The notes under the pieces: generated by a model
What the model was told of the DNA's origin: nothing
Seen by the model: the letters and a program-made list of their open reading frames with translations, nothing else
The model's database searches: none
Position numbers and translations under genes: made by a program
Assembly (NCBI RefSeq): GCF_011764485.1
Contig: NZ_AP022848.1
Coordinates: forward strand, 3,562,001-3,626,000
Origin: Bosea sp. ANAM02
Lineage (GTDB): Bacteria; Pseudomonadota; Alphaproteobacteria; Rhizobiales; Beijerinckiaceae
Direction: 5' to 3'
DNA length: 64,000 nucleotides
In this document: positions 42,282 to 50,008 of the stretch, one piece after another
Layout: each line of letters begins with the position of its first letter
How positions within the stretch are numbered: the first letter of the stretch is position 1

Positions 42282-42920
42282 TCAGGGAATAATCTCGACC
42301 ACGGGAACGCGCGGGATCTCGCCGGCCGCGAAGGCGGAGAGATCGACCTCGATGGCGTCCGTGTCGAAGCGGACGGGCACGTCGAAGGCGAAGCCGGCGG
42401 TGAGGACGGCGCCGAGCGGTGGGATCGATCCGGCCGCGATGGTGACCTGTCCCGTCGACAAATTGCAGGAGAAGGCGCTTCCCGCGAGTTCGACGCCATC
42501 CATGGCGATCCGCACCGTGCCGGCACAGGGCTTGGTGATCTCGCGGCTATAGGCGGAGGCGCCTGCCCCGTAGGCCTTGCAGAGCTGGAAGACGGAGGCG
42601 ACACCGTCGCCGACCCCGATGACCTGGTCAGTCGCCGCCGGCTCCTGCGAGGGCGGGCCGCTCTTCCAGTCGAGCTGGTCGCGCCAGCGGAAGCCGTGGA
42701 GCCGGCCGCGCCGTTCCTCGAAGAAGCTCACCACGGCGGCGAGCGCATCGAGCGTGCGGATGCCGAGCCCGGCATCATAGCGGCGGCGCGAATGGGCCCA
42801 GCGGCTGTTGCGGACCTCGCGCCCGGAGGCGAGCGTCACGATCTGGGTCTGGCGTTCCGGCCCACCGCGCGCGCCGCGCGCGACATCGAGCGGGAAGCGG
42901 ACCTCATGGAAATCCGGCAT
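42282..42920 (-). CDS. GTA distal tail protein, DUF2460 (g12-like)
   Basis: Distal tail ring protein, 212 residues. The N-terminus MPDFHEVRFPLDVARGARGG and the FEERRGRLHGFRWRDQLDWK segment are characteristic of the TIGR02217/DUF2460 family. The C-terminal half is beta-rich and ends IPRVPVVEIIP. It lies between the tape-measure gene (12 bp) and g13. Confidence 0.94.
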   Translation of the reverse strand: MPDFHEVRFPLDVARGARGGPERQTQIVTLASGREVRNSRWAHSRRRYDAGLGIRTLDALAAVVSFFEERRGRLHGFRWRDQLDWKSGPPSQEPAATDQVIGVGDGVASVFQLCKAYGAGASAYSREITKPCAGTVRIAMDGVELAGSAFSCNLSTGQVTIAAGSIPPLGAVLTAGFAFDVPVRFDTDAIEVDLSAFAAGEIPRVPVVEIIP

Positions 42921-42932
42921 GCTACCCCTTCC

Positions 42933-43538
42933 TCAGAGCGCGCGCCGGCCGCGCGCGACGGCACGGGCGATCGCCGCGGAGACCTGCGCCTCCGAGCGGC
43001 GGAAGCTGTCGGCATCGGGGGTCGAGACCTGCACGACGACGTTGAGCGGGCGCCCCTGCCCACTGCCGGCGCGTACGCCGAGGCGCCCATCCGGCCCGCG
43101 AGCGAGCGGCATGATCGCCTCGGCCCCGCGCTCGCCCATCAGGCCGAGCCCGCGCCCGGTCGGGAAATAGGAGGGCGAAGCGACGATGCCGCCCTCGGCG
43201 AAGGGCGCAATCGGCACGGTGCCGCCGGAACCGCCCAGGCCGATGCCGCCGAATAGACCCGTCAGGCCCTTGATGCCCGTGCTCAGCAGGCTCGACAGGC
43301 CGGTCTGGAGCGGCTTCAGCGCCGTCTTGAGCAGGCTGTCGGTCATCGAGCGGCCGACGCTGCGCAGCACGTCCTCGAAGCGCTTGCCCTCGACGACCCC
43401 GCGCGAAAAGGCATTGACGATCGACTTGCCGAAGCTCTCCGAGGACCGGCTCAGCGACTGTGTCAGCCTGTCCATCGCCCTGAGATCGGAGAGGCGCCCT
43501 CCCGACTCGATACCGTCATCATCCGTCATGACCGTCAC
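42933..43538 (-). CDS. GTA short tape-measure protein (g11-like)
   Basis: Determines tail length, 201 residues, far shorter than siphophage tape measures but the usual size in GTAs. The N-terminal helix region (LRAMDRLTQSLSRSSESFGK) leads to a hydrophobic, glycine-rich core (STGIKGLTGLFGGIGLGGSG) and a C-terminal domain with FPTGRGLGLMGERGAEAIMP, typical of phage tape-measure C-termini. It follows the tail assembly chaperone gene by 27 bp. Confidence 0.9.
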   Translation of the reverse strand: MTVMTDDDGIESGGRLSDLRAMDRLTQSLSRSSESFGKSIVNAFSRGVVEGKRFEDVLRSVGRSMTDSLLKTALKPLQTGLSSLLSTGIKGLTGLFGGIGLGGSGGTVPIAPFAEGGIVASPSYFPTGRGLGLMGERGAEAIMPLARGPDGRLGVRAGSGQGRPLNVVVQVSTPDADSFRRSEAQVSAAIARAVARGRRAL

Positions 43539-43565
43539 CTCGTTGGTTTGGTTGGAATGGCCGTC

Positions 43566-43766
43566 TCAGGCGTCGGGAAAGGCGGCCATCAGCGCAGCCA
43601 GCGCCGGGCGCTCCGGCGCAGAAGCACGGGACCGGTCCTGATAGGCCCGCAATGCCGCCGCGATCTCGCGCGGCGTCGCGGCCCAGAAGCGCTCGGGCGG
43701 CCAGGCCAACCGGCCGAGCCCGAAGGCCATCACCTCGTCCCAGGGAAAGCCCGCCGGCGCGCCTAT
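43566..43766 (-). CDS. GTA tail assembly chaperone (g10.1-like), start unclear
   Basis: Small phage tail assembly chaperone of the TIGR02216/DUF2376 type. The conserved core is FPWDEVMAFGLGRLAWPPER, continuing FWAATPREIAAALRAYQDRS. No ATG, GTG or TTG lies upstream of the core in this frame; the nearest candidates (GTG 43731-43733, ATG 43728-43730) would remove the conserved FPWDE. An ATA at 43764-43766 sits in the position of an overlapping start (ATAG with the g10 stop) and gives 66 residues, the family size. The true start cannot be decided by eye; the gene itself is well supported. Confidence 0.75.
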   Translation of the reverse strand: MGAPAGFPWDEVMAFGLGRLAWPPERFWAATPREIAAALRAYQDRSRASAPERPALAALMAAFPDA

Positions 43767-44107
43767 GCCGGCGGCTGCGGAGGGCGGGATGCGTCCCCAC
43801 CCTCGCCGAAGGTCGCCTCGAGCAGCGCGATCGCAGCCTTGATCGCTCCGCTGAGGCCGCCATCGAAGGAAAGCTCGGCGACATCCTCGTCGCGGATCGC
43901 CCTGCCCGCGCCGCGCAAGCCCGCGGCGATGATGCGGATGATGTCGCGGGCGGAGAGCCTGCCCTCGACGAAGCGCTCGCCCAGTGCCGGGAGGCTGTCG
44001 ACGGCGAAGGCATGCTCGAGCTCGGCGAGCGCGCCGAGGGTCAGGCGCATCGGCAGGGTTTCGCCGGAGACCATGAGCGCGGTCTCGCCGCGATGACGAT
44101 TGACCAT
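43763..44107 (-). CDS. GTA tail assembly protein (g10-like)
   Basis: Tail tube assembly factor of the gene transfer agent family, 114 residues. MVNRHRGETALMVSGETLPM opens it, followed by RLTLGALAELEHAFAVDSLP and ARDIIRIIAAGLRGAGRAI, all matching the GTA gp10 family; the Pro/Ala-rich tail is variable. It lies 11 bp after g9, and its TAG stop lies within the first codons of the g10.1 frame. Confidence 0.9.
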   Translation of the reverse strand: MVNRHRGETALMVSGETLPMRLTLGALAELEHAFAVDSLPALGERFVEGRLSARDIIRIIAAGLRGAGRAIRDEDVAELSFDGGLSGAIKAAIALLEATFGEGGDASRPPQPPA

Positions 44108-44118
44108 GACCGCCCTCC

Positions 44119-44529
44119 TCAGAGCGCCGCAAAGGCGAGCGGGCCGGCCGATTCCAGCGACAGGTCGAAGGTGACCTCGCCGGCATGGTCGCCGCGATAT
44201 TCCAGCCCCGTGAGCTGAAACGGGCCCGAGATCGTGCCGAAATCCGGCACGACGATCTGCCAGTCACGGATCACCCCGTCGAAGAAGCTCTGGCGCACGA
44301 GCGCGTCGGAGGCCTCGTCCTTGAATATGCCGGAGCCGCTGATGCTGGCACGGCGCACGCCGGCGCCCGCCAGCAGTTCGCGCCAGCGCCCGGCCGATTC
44401 CGAATGCGTCACGTCGACGGTCTCGGCGTTGAAGGCGATCTGGCGCGCCCTCAGGCCGGCGACCGTGACGAAGCCGCCGGCACCATCCCCTGCCTTGAGC
44501 AGCAGGTCCTTGCCCTTTTGTGCCGCCAT
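44119..44529 (-). CDS. GTA major tail tube protein (g9-like, TP901-1 type)
   Basis: Forms the tail tube, 136 residues from the ATG at 44527-44529, which has AAGGAG upstream; a frame to 44562 runs into a repeat. MAAQKGKDLLLKAGDGAGGF and FNAETVDVTHSESAGRWREL are typical of TIGR02126/TP901-1 major tail proteins, as is SISGSGIFKDEASDALVR. A rhizobial-type palindrome lies just upstream. Confidence 0.93.
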   Translation of the reverse strand: MAAQKGKDLLLKAGDGAGGFVTVAGLRARQIAFNAETVDVTHSESAGRWRELLAGAGVRRASISGSGIFKDEASDALVRQSFFDGVIRDWQIVVPDFGTISGPFQLTGLEYRGDHAGEVTFDLSLESAGPLAFAAL

Positions 44530-44552
44530 GCGGCTTCTCCTTTGAATCTGAA

Positions 44553-44596
44553 GCATTTTCAAGCGAAGTGGGAACCGGTTCGCTTGAAGAAAATGC
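44553..44596. repeat. Rhizobial-type palindromic repeat (family F) between g8 and g9
   Basis: GCATTTTC-AGCGAA and TTCGCT-GAAAATGC arms pair around a short loop containing GGAACCGG. The same kind of element, with a GAAGTGG core, is abundant between genes in Rhizobium, Mesorhizobium and relatives. Here it lies inside the GTA operon, 24 bp before the g9 start. Confidence 0.75.
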
Positions 44597-44610
44597 GATA
44601 AAACAAGGCC

Positions 44611-45021
44611 CTAAAGCGTTTCGGTGGCGGCACGGAAGCGGACCGTCACTTGCGGCAATCCGTTGCGCGCCTCGCGGGCGAGCCGGCTCGACAGCCAGCG
44701 CAGATTGACCAGCGCATGCCCGTCCAGGGCGAGATCGACCTGGTCGAGCGCCGAGACGATCAGGCCCGCCGCCTCCAGCGCCTGCCGAGACGAACTGCTC
44801 TGTGCAGCCCAGACGACGAGCGCGAATTCCTGCTCGCAACCCCGGTCGCTGCCGGTCGACCAGTCGCGCGCCTCGACCTCGCCATGGACGACATAGAACC
44901 CGCGCGCCGCGCGTGGCGCTTCGTCGAAAACGCGATCGGGGCCGATCAACGTGGTCAGCGCGGCATTCGCGACAAGACGTGCCTGAACGGCAGCGCGAAG
45001 GGCCAGAATGGCATCGCTCAT
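44611..45021 (-). CDS. GTA tail terminator, DUF3168 (g8-like)
   Basis: Head-tail connector or tail terminator protein, 136 residues from the ATG at 45019-45021, overlapping the g7 stop by 4 bp. MSDAILALRAAVQARLVANA and LIGPDRVFDEAPR are characteristic of DUF3168; the end reads NGLPQVTVRFRAATETL. A longer open frame to 45519 passes over g7 and is not used. Confidence 0.92.
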   Translation of the reverse strand: MSDAILALRAAVQARLVANAALTTLIGPDRVFDEAPRAARGFYVVHGEVEARDWSTGSDRGCEQEFALVVWAAQSSSSRQALEAAGLIVSALDQVDLALDGHALVNLRWLSSRLAREARNGLPQVTVRFRAATETL

Positions 45022-45359
45022 GGCGTCACCTCCTCGGCGAGGCAGATCAGACGCCGGCGAGCGCCGTCGGGGTCGGCGGCGGAGCGAATGTCGAACAGGC
45101 GATCGCCGTCGCGCAGGCGCCGGCCGGCATCGACATCGCCACGCCAGCGCATGGTGATGCGGTAGCTGCGCGACTGCTCCGGCCGGCCCTGACGCCAGGC
45201 TTCCGTACCGGAGATCCACTCGACCTGGGCCCAGAGCGCGGCGACGGCCTCGAAGACCTGCGTCGCGCCGCCGAGCCCGTCCGGCGACGCGACCGGCGCT
45301 TCCAGCACGAGCCGGCGCCGCATCCGACCGATGGCGGACGATTCCTGCGCCATGCTCAC
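45018..45359 (-). CDS. GTA head-tail adaptor (g7-like)
   Basis: Head completion or stopper protein, 113 residues. IGRMRRRLVLEAPVASPDGL and WAQVEWISGTEAWRQGRPEQ, then SYRITMRWRGDVDAGRRL, match the phage head-tail joining family. The start overlaps the g6 stop by 4 bp. A second ATG two codons later is an equally possible start. Confidence 0.9.
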   Translation of the reverse strand: MSMAQESSAIGRMRRRLVLEAPVASPDGLGGATQVFEAVAALWAQVEWISGTEAWRQGRPEQSRSYRITMRWRGDVDAGRRLRDGDRLFDIRSAADPDGARRRLICLAEEVTP

Positions 45360-45925
45360 AGCCTCCCGCGGCGGAACGGCGCGACCAGCGCAGCGATCGC
45401 CACCGGCAGGGCTTGCGCATCGCGGCCGGCGACATCGCCGCGCTGCTCGAACCAGCGGGCGGCGAGGCGCAGCACCGCCTGCCGCAACGGCGCCGGCACG
45501 GCGGCAGCGGTCGCGCCATAGCCGGCGGCGACGTCGATCTCGATCGCGCCGTGGACGCGGCCGATCTCCGGCAGCTCGCCTGTCAGGCGGATAACCGGCG
45601 GATCGGCTGCCTTGTCCAGGGTCAGGGACGCAGCCGCGACGACCTGGGCGGAACCGAGCACGTCATAGACGCGCGCCGCGTCGATCCGCAGCAACGGCGA
45701 GAGCGGCAGGCGGATCTCACCGCCCGCCGGCCAGCGATCGAGCACGATGCGCCAGGGCTGCTCGATCAGGCAGCGGCCGGATGCCGCCTCGATCATCAGC
45801 CTTGCAGCGGTGATCAAGGTGGTGAGCAAGGCGTCCTCGTCGGTCTGGTCGAGGCGCAGGAACTGGCGCGCTTCGGTGAGCGTCACCGGCTCCATCGTCG
45901 GCGGACCCAGGGCAAGCGGCGTCAT
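45356..45925 (-). CDS. GTA head-tail connector (g6-like)
   Basis: Connector protein, 189 residues from the ATG at 45923-45925, which has GGGAG upstream; an ATG at 45938-45940 would add five residues. EPVTLTEARQFLRLDQTDED is the family N-terminus of gp6-like head-tail connectors, with the AAGYGATAAAVPAPLRQAVL region near residue 150. It is the first gene of the second GTA block (g6-g15). Upstream lie 116 bp shared with a divergent protease gene, so this block probably has its own promoter; none is obvious. Confidence 0.92.
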   Translation of the reverse strand: MTPLALGPPTMEPVTLTEARQFLRLDQTDEDALLTTLITAARLMIEAASGRCLIEQPWRIVLDRWPAGGEIRLPLSPLLRIDAARVYDVLGSAQVVAAASLTLDKAADPPVIRLTGELPEIGRVHGAIEIDVAAGYGATAAAVPAPLRQAVLRLAARWFEQRGDVAGRDAQALPVAIAALVAPFRRGRL

Positions 45926-46041
45926 GGGCGCTCCCTTCATTCGTTCGATTGCATGAGGTTCGACCGCGAGGCCGCGGCCGAAGAGGGTTCATCTGCGGCG
46001 CCGGGCGCGCTATTGAGCGATCTCTCGAAGAGGAGCGCCCG

Positions 46042-46821
46042 ATGCGCATCGCCAACCGGATCGTCGCCATCGGCCTCGCTTTCGCCGCAGTAGCGAGCTT
46101 CGGGAGCCTGCCGGTGGGAGCCGTCGTTGCCGGGCAGGAAGGCGGGCCGGCCGCTGGCTCGACATTGATGGTGCTCAACGCCCGCGGCGGGGTCTGCACC
46201 GGCATCGTCCTGTCGCCGCGCGCCATTCTGACCGCGGCTCATTGCGCCGCCGGAGGCACCGAACTCCGGATTCACTGGCGGGAAGCCGGAGAGCCGGTCC
46301 TGATCGTGCCAGCTTCCGTCGCGTTGCATCCGGAATTCGACGCCGGTGCCATCCGCAGCCGGCGCCGCACGATCGATCTTGCCCTGATCCGCCTGGCCGA
46401 GCCCCTGCCCCGCCGGTTCAGCGCGGCGATGCTCGTCGATGGCGCGCTGCCGCGCGCCGGCAGCGACATCACGCTTGCCGGCTACGGCGTCTCCCGCGAG
46501 GGCGAGGCGCGCAGCATGGGCATCTACCGCTCGGCGGCGCTGAAAACCGTCGAGCCTTACGGGCCCGGCCGCATCCTGCTCTGGGCGGCCGACAGTGCCG
46601 GCGGTGGCAAGCGCCCCGGAGCCGGCGCCTGCCAGGGCGATTCAGGAGGCCCGATCTTCGGCGACACAGGAATTGTCGCGATCACGAGCTGGTCGACCGG
46701 CCCTTCCGGACGCCAATGCGGCCTGCTCAGCCAGGGTGTTCTCGTCGCGCCGCAACGCGGCTGGATCGATTCCACCTTGTCGAGATGGGGCGAAAGCGCG
46801 CACTGGACGCGCGACCGCTGA
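46042..46821 (+). CDS. Secreted trypsin-like serine protease, first of tandem pair
   Basis: S1-family endopeptidase, 259 residues. The ATG at 46042 has AGAGGAG upstream and opens a signal peptide (about 1-28); a longer frame from 45949 is less likely. The catalytic triad is complete: His67 in LTAAHCAAG, Asp112 in TIDLALIRL and Ser201 in CQGDSGGPIF. Cysteines 52 and 68 fit the usual His-loop disulfide. The gene is opposite to the GTA genes on both sides and lies between g6 and g5. No link to GTA function is known. Confidence 0.9.
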   Translation: MRIANRIVAIGLAFAAVASFGSLPVGAVVAGQEGGPAAGSTLMVLNARGGVCTGIVLSPRAILTAAHCAAGGTELRIHWREAGEPVLIVPASVALHPEFDAGAIRSRRRTIDLALIRLAEPLPRRFSAAMLVDGALPRAGSDITLAGYGVSREGEARSMGIYRSAALKTVEPYGPGRILLWAADSAGGGKRPGAGACQGDSGGPIFGDTGIVAITSWSTGPSGRQCGLLSQGVLVAPQRGWIDSTLSRWGESAHWTRDR

Positions 46822-46836
46822 GGGAAGGGCTGGACT

Positions 46837-47727
46837 GTGGCGCGCCACTCCCTAGATTGGTTGGCCGGTCCACTGGTTCGTTTCATGCTCTCTCGCTCGT
46901 CGCTCGCCCTTGCCTGTTTCCTGGCCGCCGGCGCCGCTCATCCGGCGCTCGCCGTGGTCGGCGGCGTCGATTCGCGCGACAAGCTCGGCGCCCGCGCCTC
47001 GACCGTGCGGGTCGAGACGAGCCGCGGCGAGCTCTGTTCGGGCGCGGTGATCGCGCCCGAGATCGTGCTGACCGCGGCCCATTGCCTGATGGGTGGCGGC
47101 TCCATCAGCGTCGTCAGCCTCGACACGCGCTTCCGGGCGCGCCGCCAGCAGGTCGTCGCCGTGCTGCCGCATCCGAGCTTCGTGCCCGGCACGACGCCGC
47201 GGACGCAGCCCGGCACTGATCTTGCGCTGTTGCGCCTGGCGCGCCCGCTGCCCCGCGATATCGAACCGTTGATGCTCGGCAGCGGCCTCTGGCAGGGCGA
47301 GACCGTCACCATGGCCGGCTACGGGTTGTCGTCGGAGAACAACAAGCGCACGGCCCGGCGCCTGCGCGAGACCCAGCTCGTCAATGCCGGCAACTACACG
47401 ACCCAGAACACGGTCAAGGTCGCCGTCGATGCCGAGAACCGCGGCGAGACGCCGGGCGCCGGTGCCTGTCGCGGCGATTCCGGCGGGCCGGTGATGCGGG
47501 GCGACGCCCGCTCGCGCGACCTCGTCGGCATCGTCAGCTGGTCGAGCGGCCCGCTGAGGACGCGGGCGAAGCGGATCTGCGGCGGCTTCACGGCGATCAC
47601 GCCCATCAGCGACTATCGCGGCTGGATCGCCCAGGGCAGCGCGCGGCTGCTCGCGCTCGGCGGCGAAGCGCCGCCGGAGCAGGCGGCCGAGCCGCGCGCC
47701 GCCTTCAGCTGGTGGTTCTCGCGCTGA
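46837..47727 (+). CDS. Secreted trypsin-like serine protease, second of tandem pair
   Basis: S1-family endopeptidase, 296 residues from a GTG at 46837 with AAGGG upstream; an ATG at 46885 is an alternative start that leaves a standard signal peptide. The triad is complete: His82 in LTAAHCLMG, Asp128 in GTDLALLRL and Ser215 in CRGDSGGPVM. The mature part opens VVGGVDSRDKLGARAS, like an activated trypsin N-terminus. It follows the first protease by 15 bp and is probably a diverged duplicate. A palindrome separates it from the convergent capsid gene. Confidence 0.9.
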   Translation: MARHSLDWLAGPLVRFMLSRSSLALACFLAAGAAHPALAVVGGVDSRDKLGARASTVRVETSRGELCSGAVIAPEIVLTAAHCLMGGGSISVVSLDTRFRARRQQVVAVLPHPSFVPGTTPRTQPGTDLALLRLARPLPRDIEPLMLGSGLWQGETVTMAGYGLSSENNKRTARRLRETQLVNAGNYTTQNTVKVAVDAENRGETPGAGACRGDSGGPVMRGDARSRDLVGIVSWSSGPLRTRAKRICGGFTAITPISDYRGWIAQGSARLLALGGEAPPEQAAEPRAAFSWWFSR

Positions 47728-47744
47728 TTCTTCAGCGAACCGGG

Positions 47745-47837
47745 CCGTCATGCTCGCCCCTGTGGCGAGCATCCAAGTATTGCCGCCACCCCTCGAAAGG
47801 CGAAGACGTGGATGGTCGGGACAAGCCCGACCATGAC
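47745..47837. repeat. Palindromic intergenic repeat, family A copy 2
   Basis: Arms CCGTCATGCTCGCC and the complementary GACCATGAC end, with an inner GTCGGGACAAGCCCGAC hairpin, about 93 bp. It fills the space between the convergent second protease gene and the capsid gene and could terminate both transcripts, which would separate g5 from the g6-g15 block. Confidence 0.75.
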
Positions 47838-47858
47838 CGAGACCGCGCGGCCGACGAC

Positions 47859-49103
47859 TCAGACCGCGAACTTGAGTCCCTTGATCGCGGCGAAGTCCTG
47901 GACGCCGCCGCCGACGCGCTTGGTCGTGTAGAACAGCACATAGGGCTTGGCGGAATAGGGATCGCGCAGGATGCGGACGCCCGCCCGGTCGACGACGAGA
48001 TAGCCGCGGCGGAAGTCGCCGAAGGCGATCGAGACCGCATTGTTGGCGATATTCGGCATATCCTCCGCCTCGACGAGCGGGAAGCCGAGCAAGGTCGCCG
48101 GTGCGCCGGCCGAGGCAGGGGGCTGCCAGAGATAGTTGCCCGTCGAGTCCTTGAACTTGCGGATCGCTCCTTGCGTCTTCCGGTTCATCACGAAGGAAGC
48201 GTTCTGGCGATAGCCGGCCTTCAGCGCGTAGACGAGATCGACCAGCACGTCGGAAGGGTTCGAGGCCGGAAAGGCGCCGGCCACACCGGTGTTGAGCACA
48301 CCGACATTGCCCCAGCTCCAGCTCGCGTCGGCGACCGTCGGATAGGCCAGGAACCCCTTCGGCTTGTCGACGCCGTCACCATTCACGAAGGCCGCGCCCT
48401 CCTGCTCGGCGAAGGCGCTTTCGACCTCCTCGGCGATCCACTGGTCGATATCGACGATGGCGTCGTCGAGCAGGGTCTGGGTCGCCGCCGGCATGGCGTA
48501 GAGCTCCATGGCCGGGAAGGAGAGTTCGGCCAGAGTCGGCGACGCACCCTGCGGCCGCGCCGCCGTCTCCGCCACCCAGCCGGAGGCCGGGCCGGTGGTC
48601 GAGAACGCTTTCTTATAGGTGCCGGACGAGATCGTGCGGACCGTGGCGAGCGCGCGGATCGGCGAGACATTGGCCAGGCGGCGCAGGATCTCGCCCTCGA
48701 CGGTGGCCGGCGCGAGGTAGCCGCCATCCGGGCCCGAGCCGGCGGAGAGCGCCTTGGCCTCCAGCCGCTTCAGCCCGCCGGCCTCGCCGGTACGGACATA
48801 GGAAGCGAAGGCCGCCTTGTGCTCAGCCGTCAGCGGATCGCGCGGGCCGTCATGGCCGAGCGCCGGGCGGGCGCGCTCCAGCGTGAGCCGGTCGATGCGG
48901 CGCATGGTGTCGTCGAGCGCCGCATCCATGCGGACGAGCTTCTCCTCGGTCAGCGGGTCGACGCCCTGGCGCGCCTCGAGCCCCGCGAGGCGCTCCTCGT
49001 TGGTGGCACGGTAGTTTTCGAGCGTGTAGCACAGATCCTCGAAAGCCAGCGCGAGATCGCCGCCGGCGGCCTTGGTCTCTGGCACGGTGTTGAGATGGCT
49101 CAT
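47859..49103 (-). CDS. GTA major capsid protein, HK97 family (g5-like)
   Basis: Head shell protein, 414 residues. The N-terminal 100 residues are a charged, coiled-coil-like delta scaffold (LALAFEDLCYTLENYRATNE). The HK97 fold follows from about 120, with SPIRALATVRTISSGTYKKA, PAMELYAMPAATQTLLDDAI, LGFPLVEAEDMPNIANNAVS and the C-terminal FGDFRRGYLVVDRAGVRIL. The start is 22 bp after the prohead protease stop. The delta domain is probably removed by the g4 protease. Confidence 0.95.
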   Translation of the reverse strand: MSHLNTVPETKAAGGDLALAFEDLCYTLENYRATNEERLAGLEARQGVDPLTEEKLVRMDAALDDTMRRIDRLTLERARPALGHDGPRDPLTAEHKAAFASYVRTGEAGGLKRLEAKALSAGSGPDGGYLAPATVEGEILRRLANVSPIRALATVRTISSGTYKKAFSTTGPASGWVAETAARPQGASPTLAELSFPAMELYAMPAATQTLLDDAIVDIDQWIAEEVESAFAEQEGAAFVNGDGVDKPKGFLAYPTVADASWSWGNVGVLNTGVAGAFPASNPSDVLVDLVYALKAGYRQNASFVMNRKTQGAIRKFKDSTGNYLWQPPASAGAPATLLGFPLVEAEDMPNIANNAVSIAFGDFRRGYLVVDRAGVRILRDPYSAKPYVLFYTTKRVGGGVQDFAAIKGLKFAV

Positions 49104-49125
49104 GGTCTCTCCTCGGGGGTGATGG

Positions 49126-49635
49126 TCAGATGAAGGCTGGCGGCCGCGTCGCCTTGACGGCGGCGATCCGGGCCTGGGGCAGCATCGGGAAGGTCACGAC
49201 CGAGACCTCCCAGAGATCGATGCGTTCGAGCCGACGCAGGCCGGTTCGCGGTTCGGTACGGGCTTTCTCATGGCGAAAGCCGATCGAGAGTCCGTCGATC
49301 GCACCGTCGAGCATCAGCGCATGGATCTCGCGGGCCCGGGCGACAGCCAGCGACAGCCGGCCGCGCACGAACAGGCCACGGCTATCCTCGGTGAGGCTCG
49401 ACCAGCGGCCGATCGGCTCGGCCGGATCATGCTGCCAGAGCATCTTCACACCGCCCGGCCCGCGCCTTTGCAGGCTCTCGCGGAAGGCGCCGGGCTCGAC
49501 GATATCCTTGCCGAGATCGGGAATACGGAACAGGCTGGCATAGCCCTCGAAGACGCCGTCCAGTCCGATCCGGGCCGGCTGGAGTGGCAGCAGCTTGGAT
49601 TCGAACGAGGCGCGGGCCGGGCTCGGTCGCCTCAT
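49126..49635 (-). CDS. GTA prohead protease, HK97 family (g4-like)
   Basis: Capsid maturation protease, 169 residues. After a basic N-terminal tail the domain starts VFEGYASLFRIPDLGKDIVE. The active-site His lies in MLWQHDPAEPIGRW and the Ser in IDGLSIGFRH, the standard HK97 protease motifs. Its ATG overlaps the stop of the 59-residue gene upstream, so the two are coupled. Confidence 0.94.
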   Translation of the reverse strand: MRRPSPARASFESKLLPLQPARIGLDGVFEGYASLFRIPDLGKDIVEPGAFRESLQRRGPGGVKMLWQHDPAEPIGRWSSLTEDSRGLFVRGRLSLAVARAREIHALMLDGAIDGLSIGFRHEKARTEPRTGLRRLERIDLWEVSVVTFPMLPQARIAAVKATRPPAFI

Positions 49636-49811
49636 CGCTCGCCCTCCGTGCCGTCCCGGCCACCCTTCGTCCGCCCGGTCTCGAGCTTCGCGAGCTGGCT
49701 GACGAAGCGGCTGAAGGTCTCGACCGGCGCGCCGCCGCGCGACGCCCTCCCGGCACGGGCTGGCATGGGCGCCTTGGGCGGCGGCTTGGCCGTGCCGTTT
49801 CTGCCTTTCAT
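49632..49811 (-). CDS. Small basic protein between portal and protease genes, unknown
   Basis: A 59-residue frame from the ATG at 49809-49811, with GAGGGGGA just upstream, overlapping g3.5 and g4 by about 4 bp on each side. The tight packing and strong ribosome site support translation. It is basic and Pro/Gly-rich at the start (MKGRNGTAKPPPKAPMPARA) with a helix-like end (FSRFVSQLAKLETGR). I recognise no family; RcGTA has one small gene here, so this may be an extra component. Confidence 0.65.
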   Translation of the reverse strand: MKGRNGTAKPPPKAPMPARAGRASRGGAPVETFSRFVSQLAKLETGRTKGGRDGTEGER

Positions 49812-50008
49812 GACGGGTCCCCCTCGTGGCGTGCGTTGAAGCGGTTGAGCTCGCGGACGAAATCGTCGAAGCGGCGATTGGCGGCGGTCAGCTCGCGCAG
49901 GACGAGCCAGGCCAGTCCCGAGGCGCTCGCGGCCCAGAGCAGCAGGCCGAGATGGCCGACATCGGCACGGCCGACGAAGGCCGCGACGACCTGTTCGAGC
50001 ATGTTCAT
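49808..50008 (-). CDS. GTA small membrane-like protein (g3.5 position)
   Basis: A 66-residue protein from the ATG at 50006-50008, with AAGGAG five bases upstream. One hydrophobic segment (GLLLWAASASGLAWLVLREL, about 25-44) is followed by a charged helix (RRFDDFVRELNRFNARHEGD). It overlaps the portal gene and the next small gene by 4 bp each. The position is that of g3.5 in RcGTA. A single-helix membrane protein could anchor assembly or aid release, but that is speculation. Confidence 0.7.
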   Translation of the reverse strand: MNMLEQVVAAFVGRADVGHLGLLLWAASASGLAWLVLRELTAANRRFDDFVRELNRFNARHEGDPS

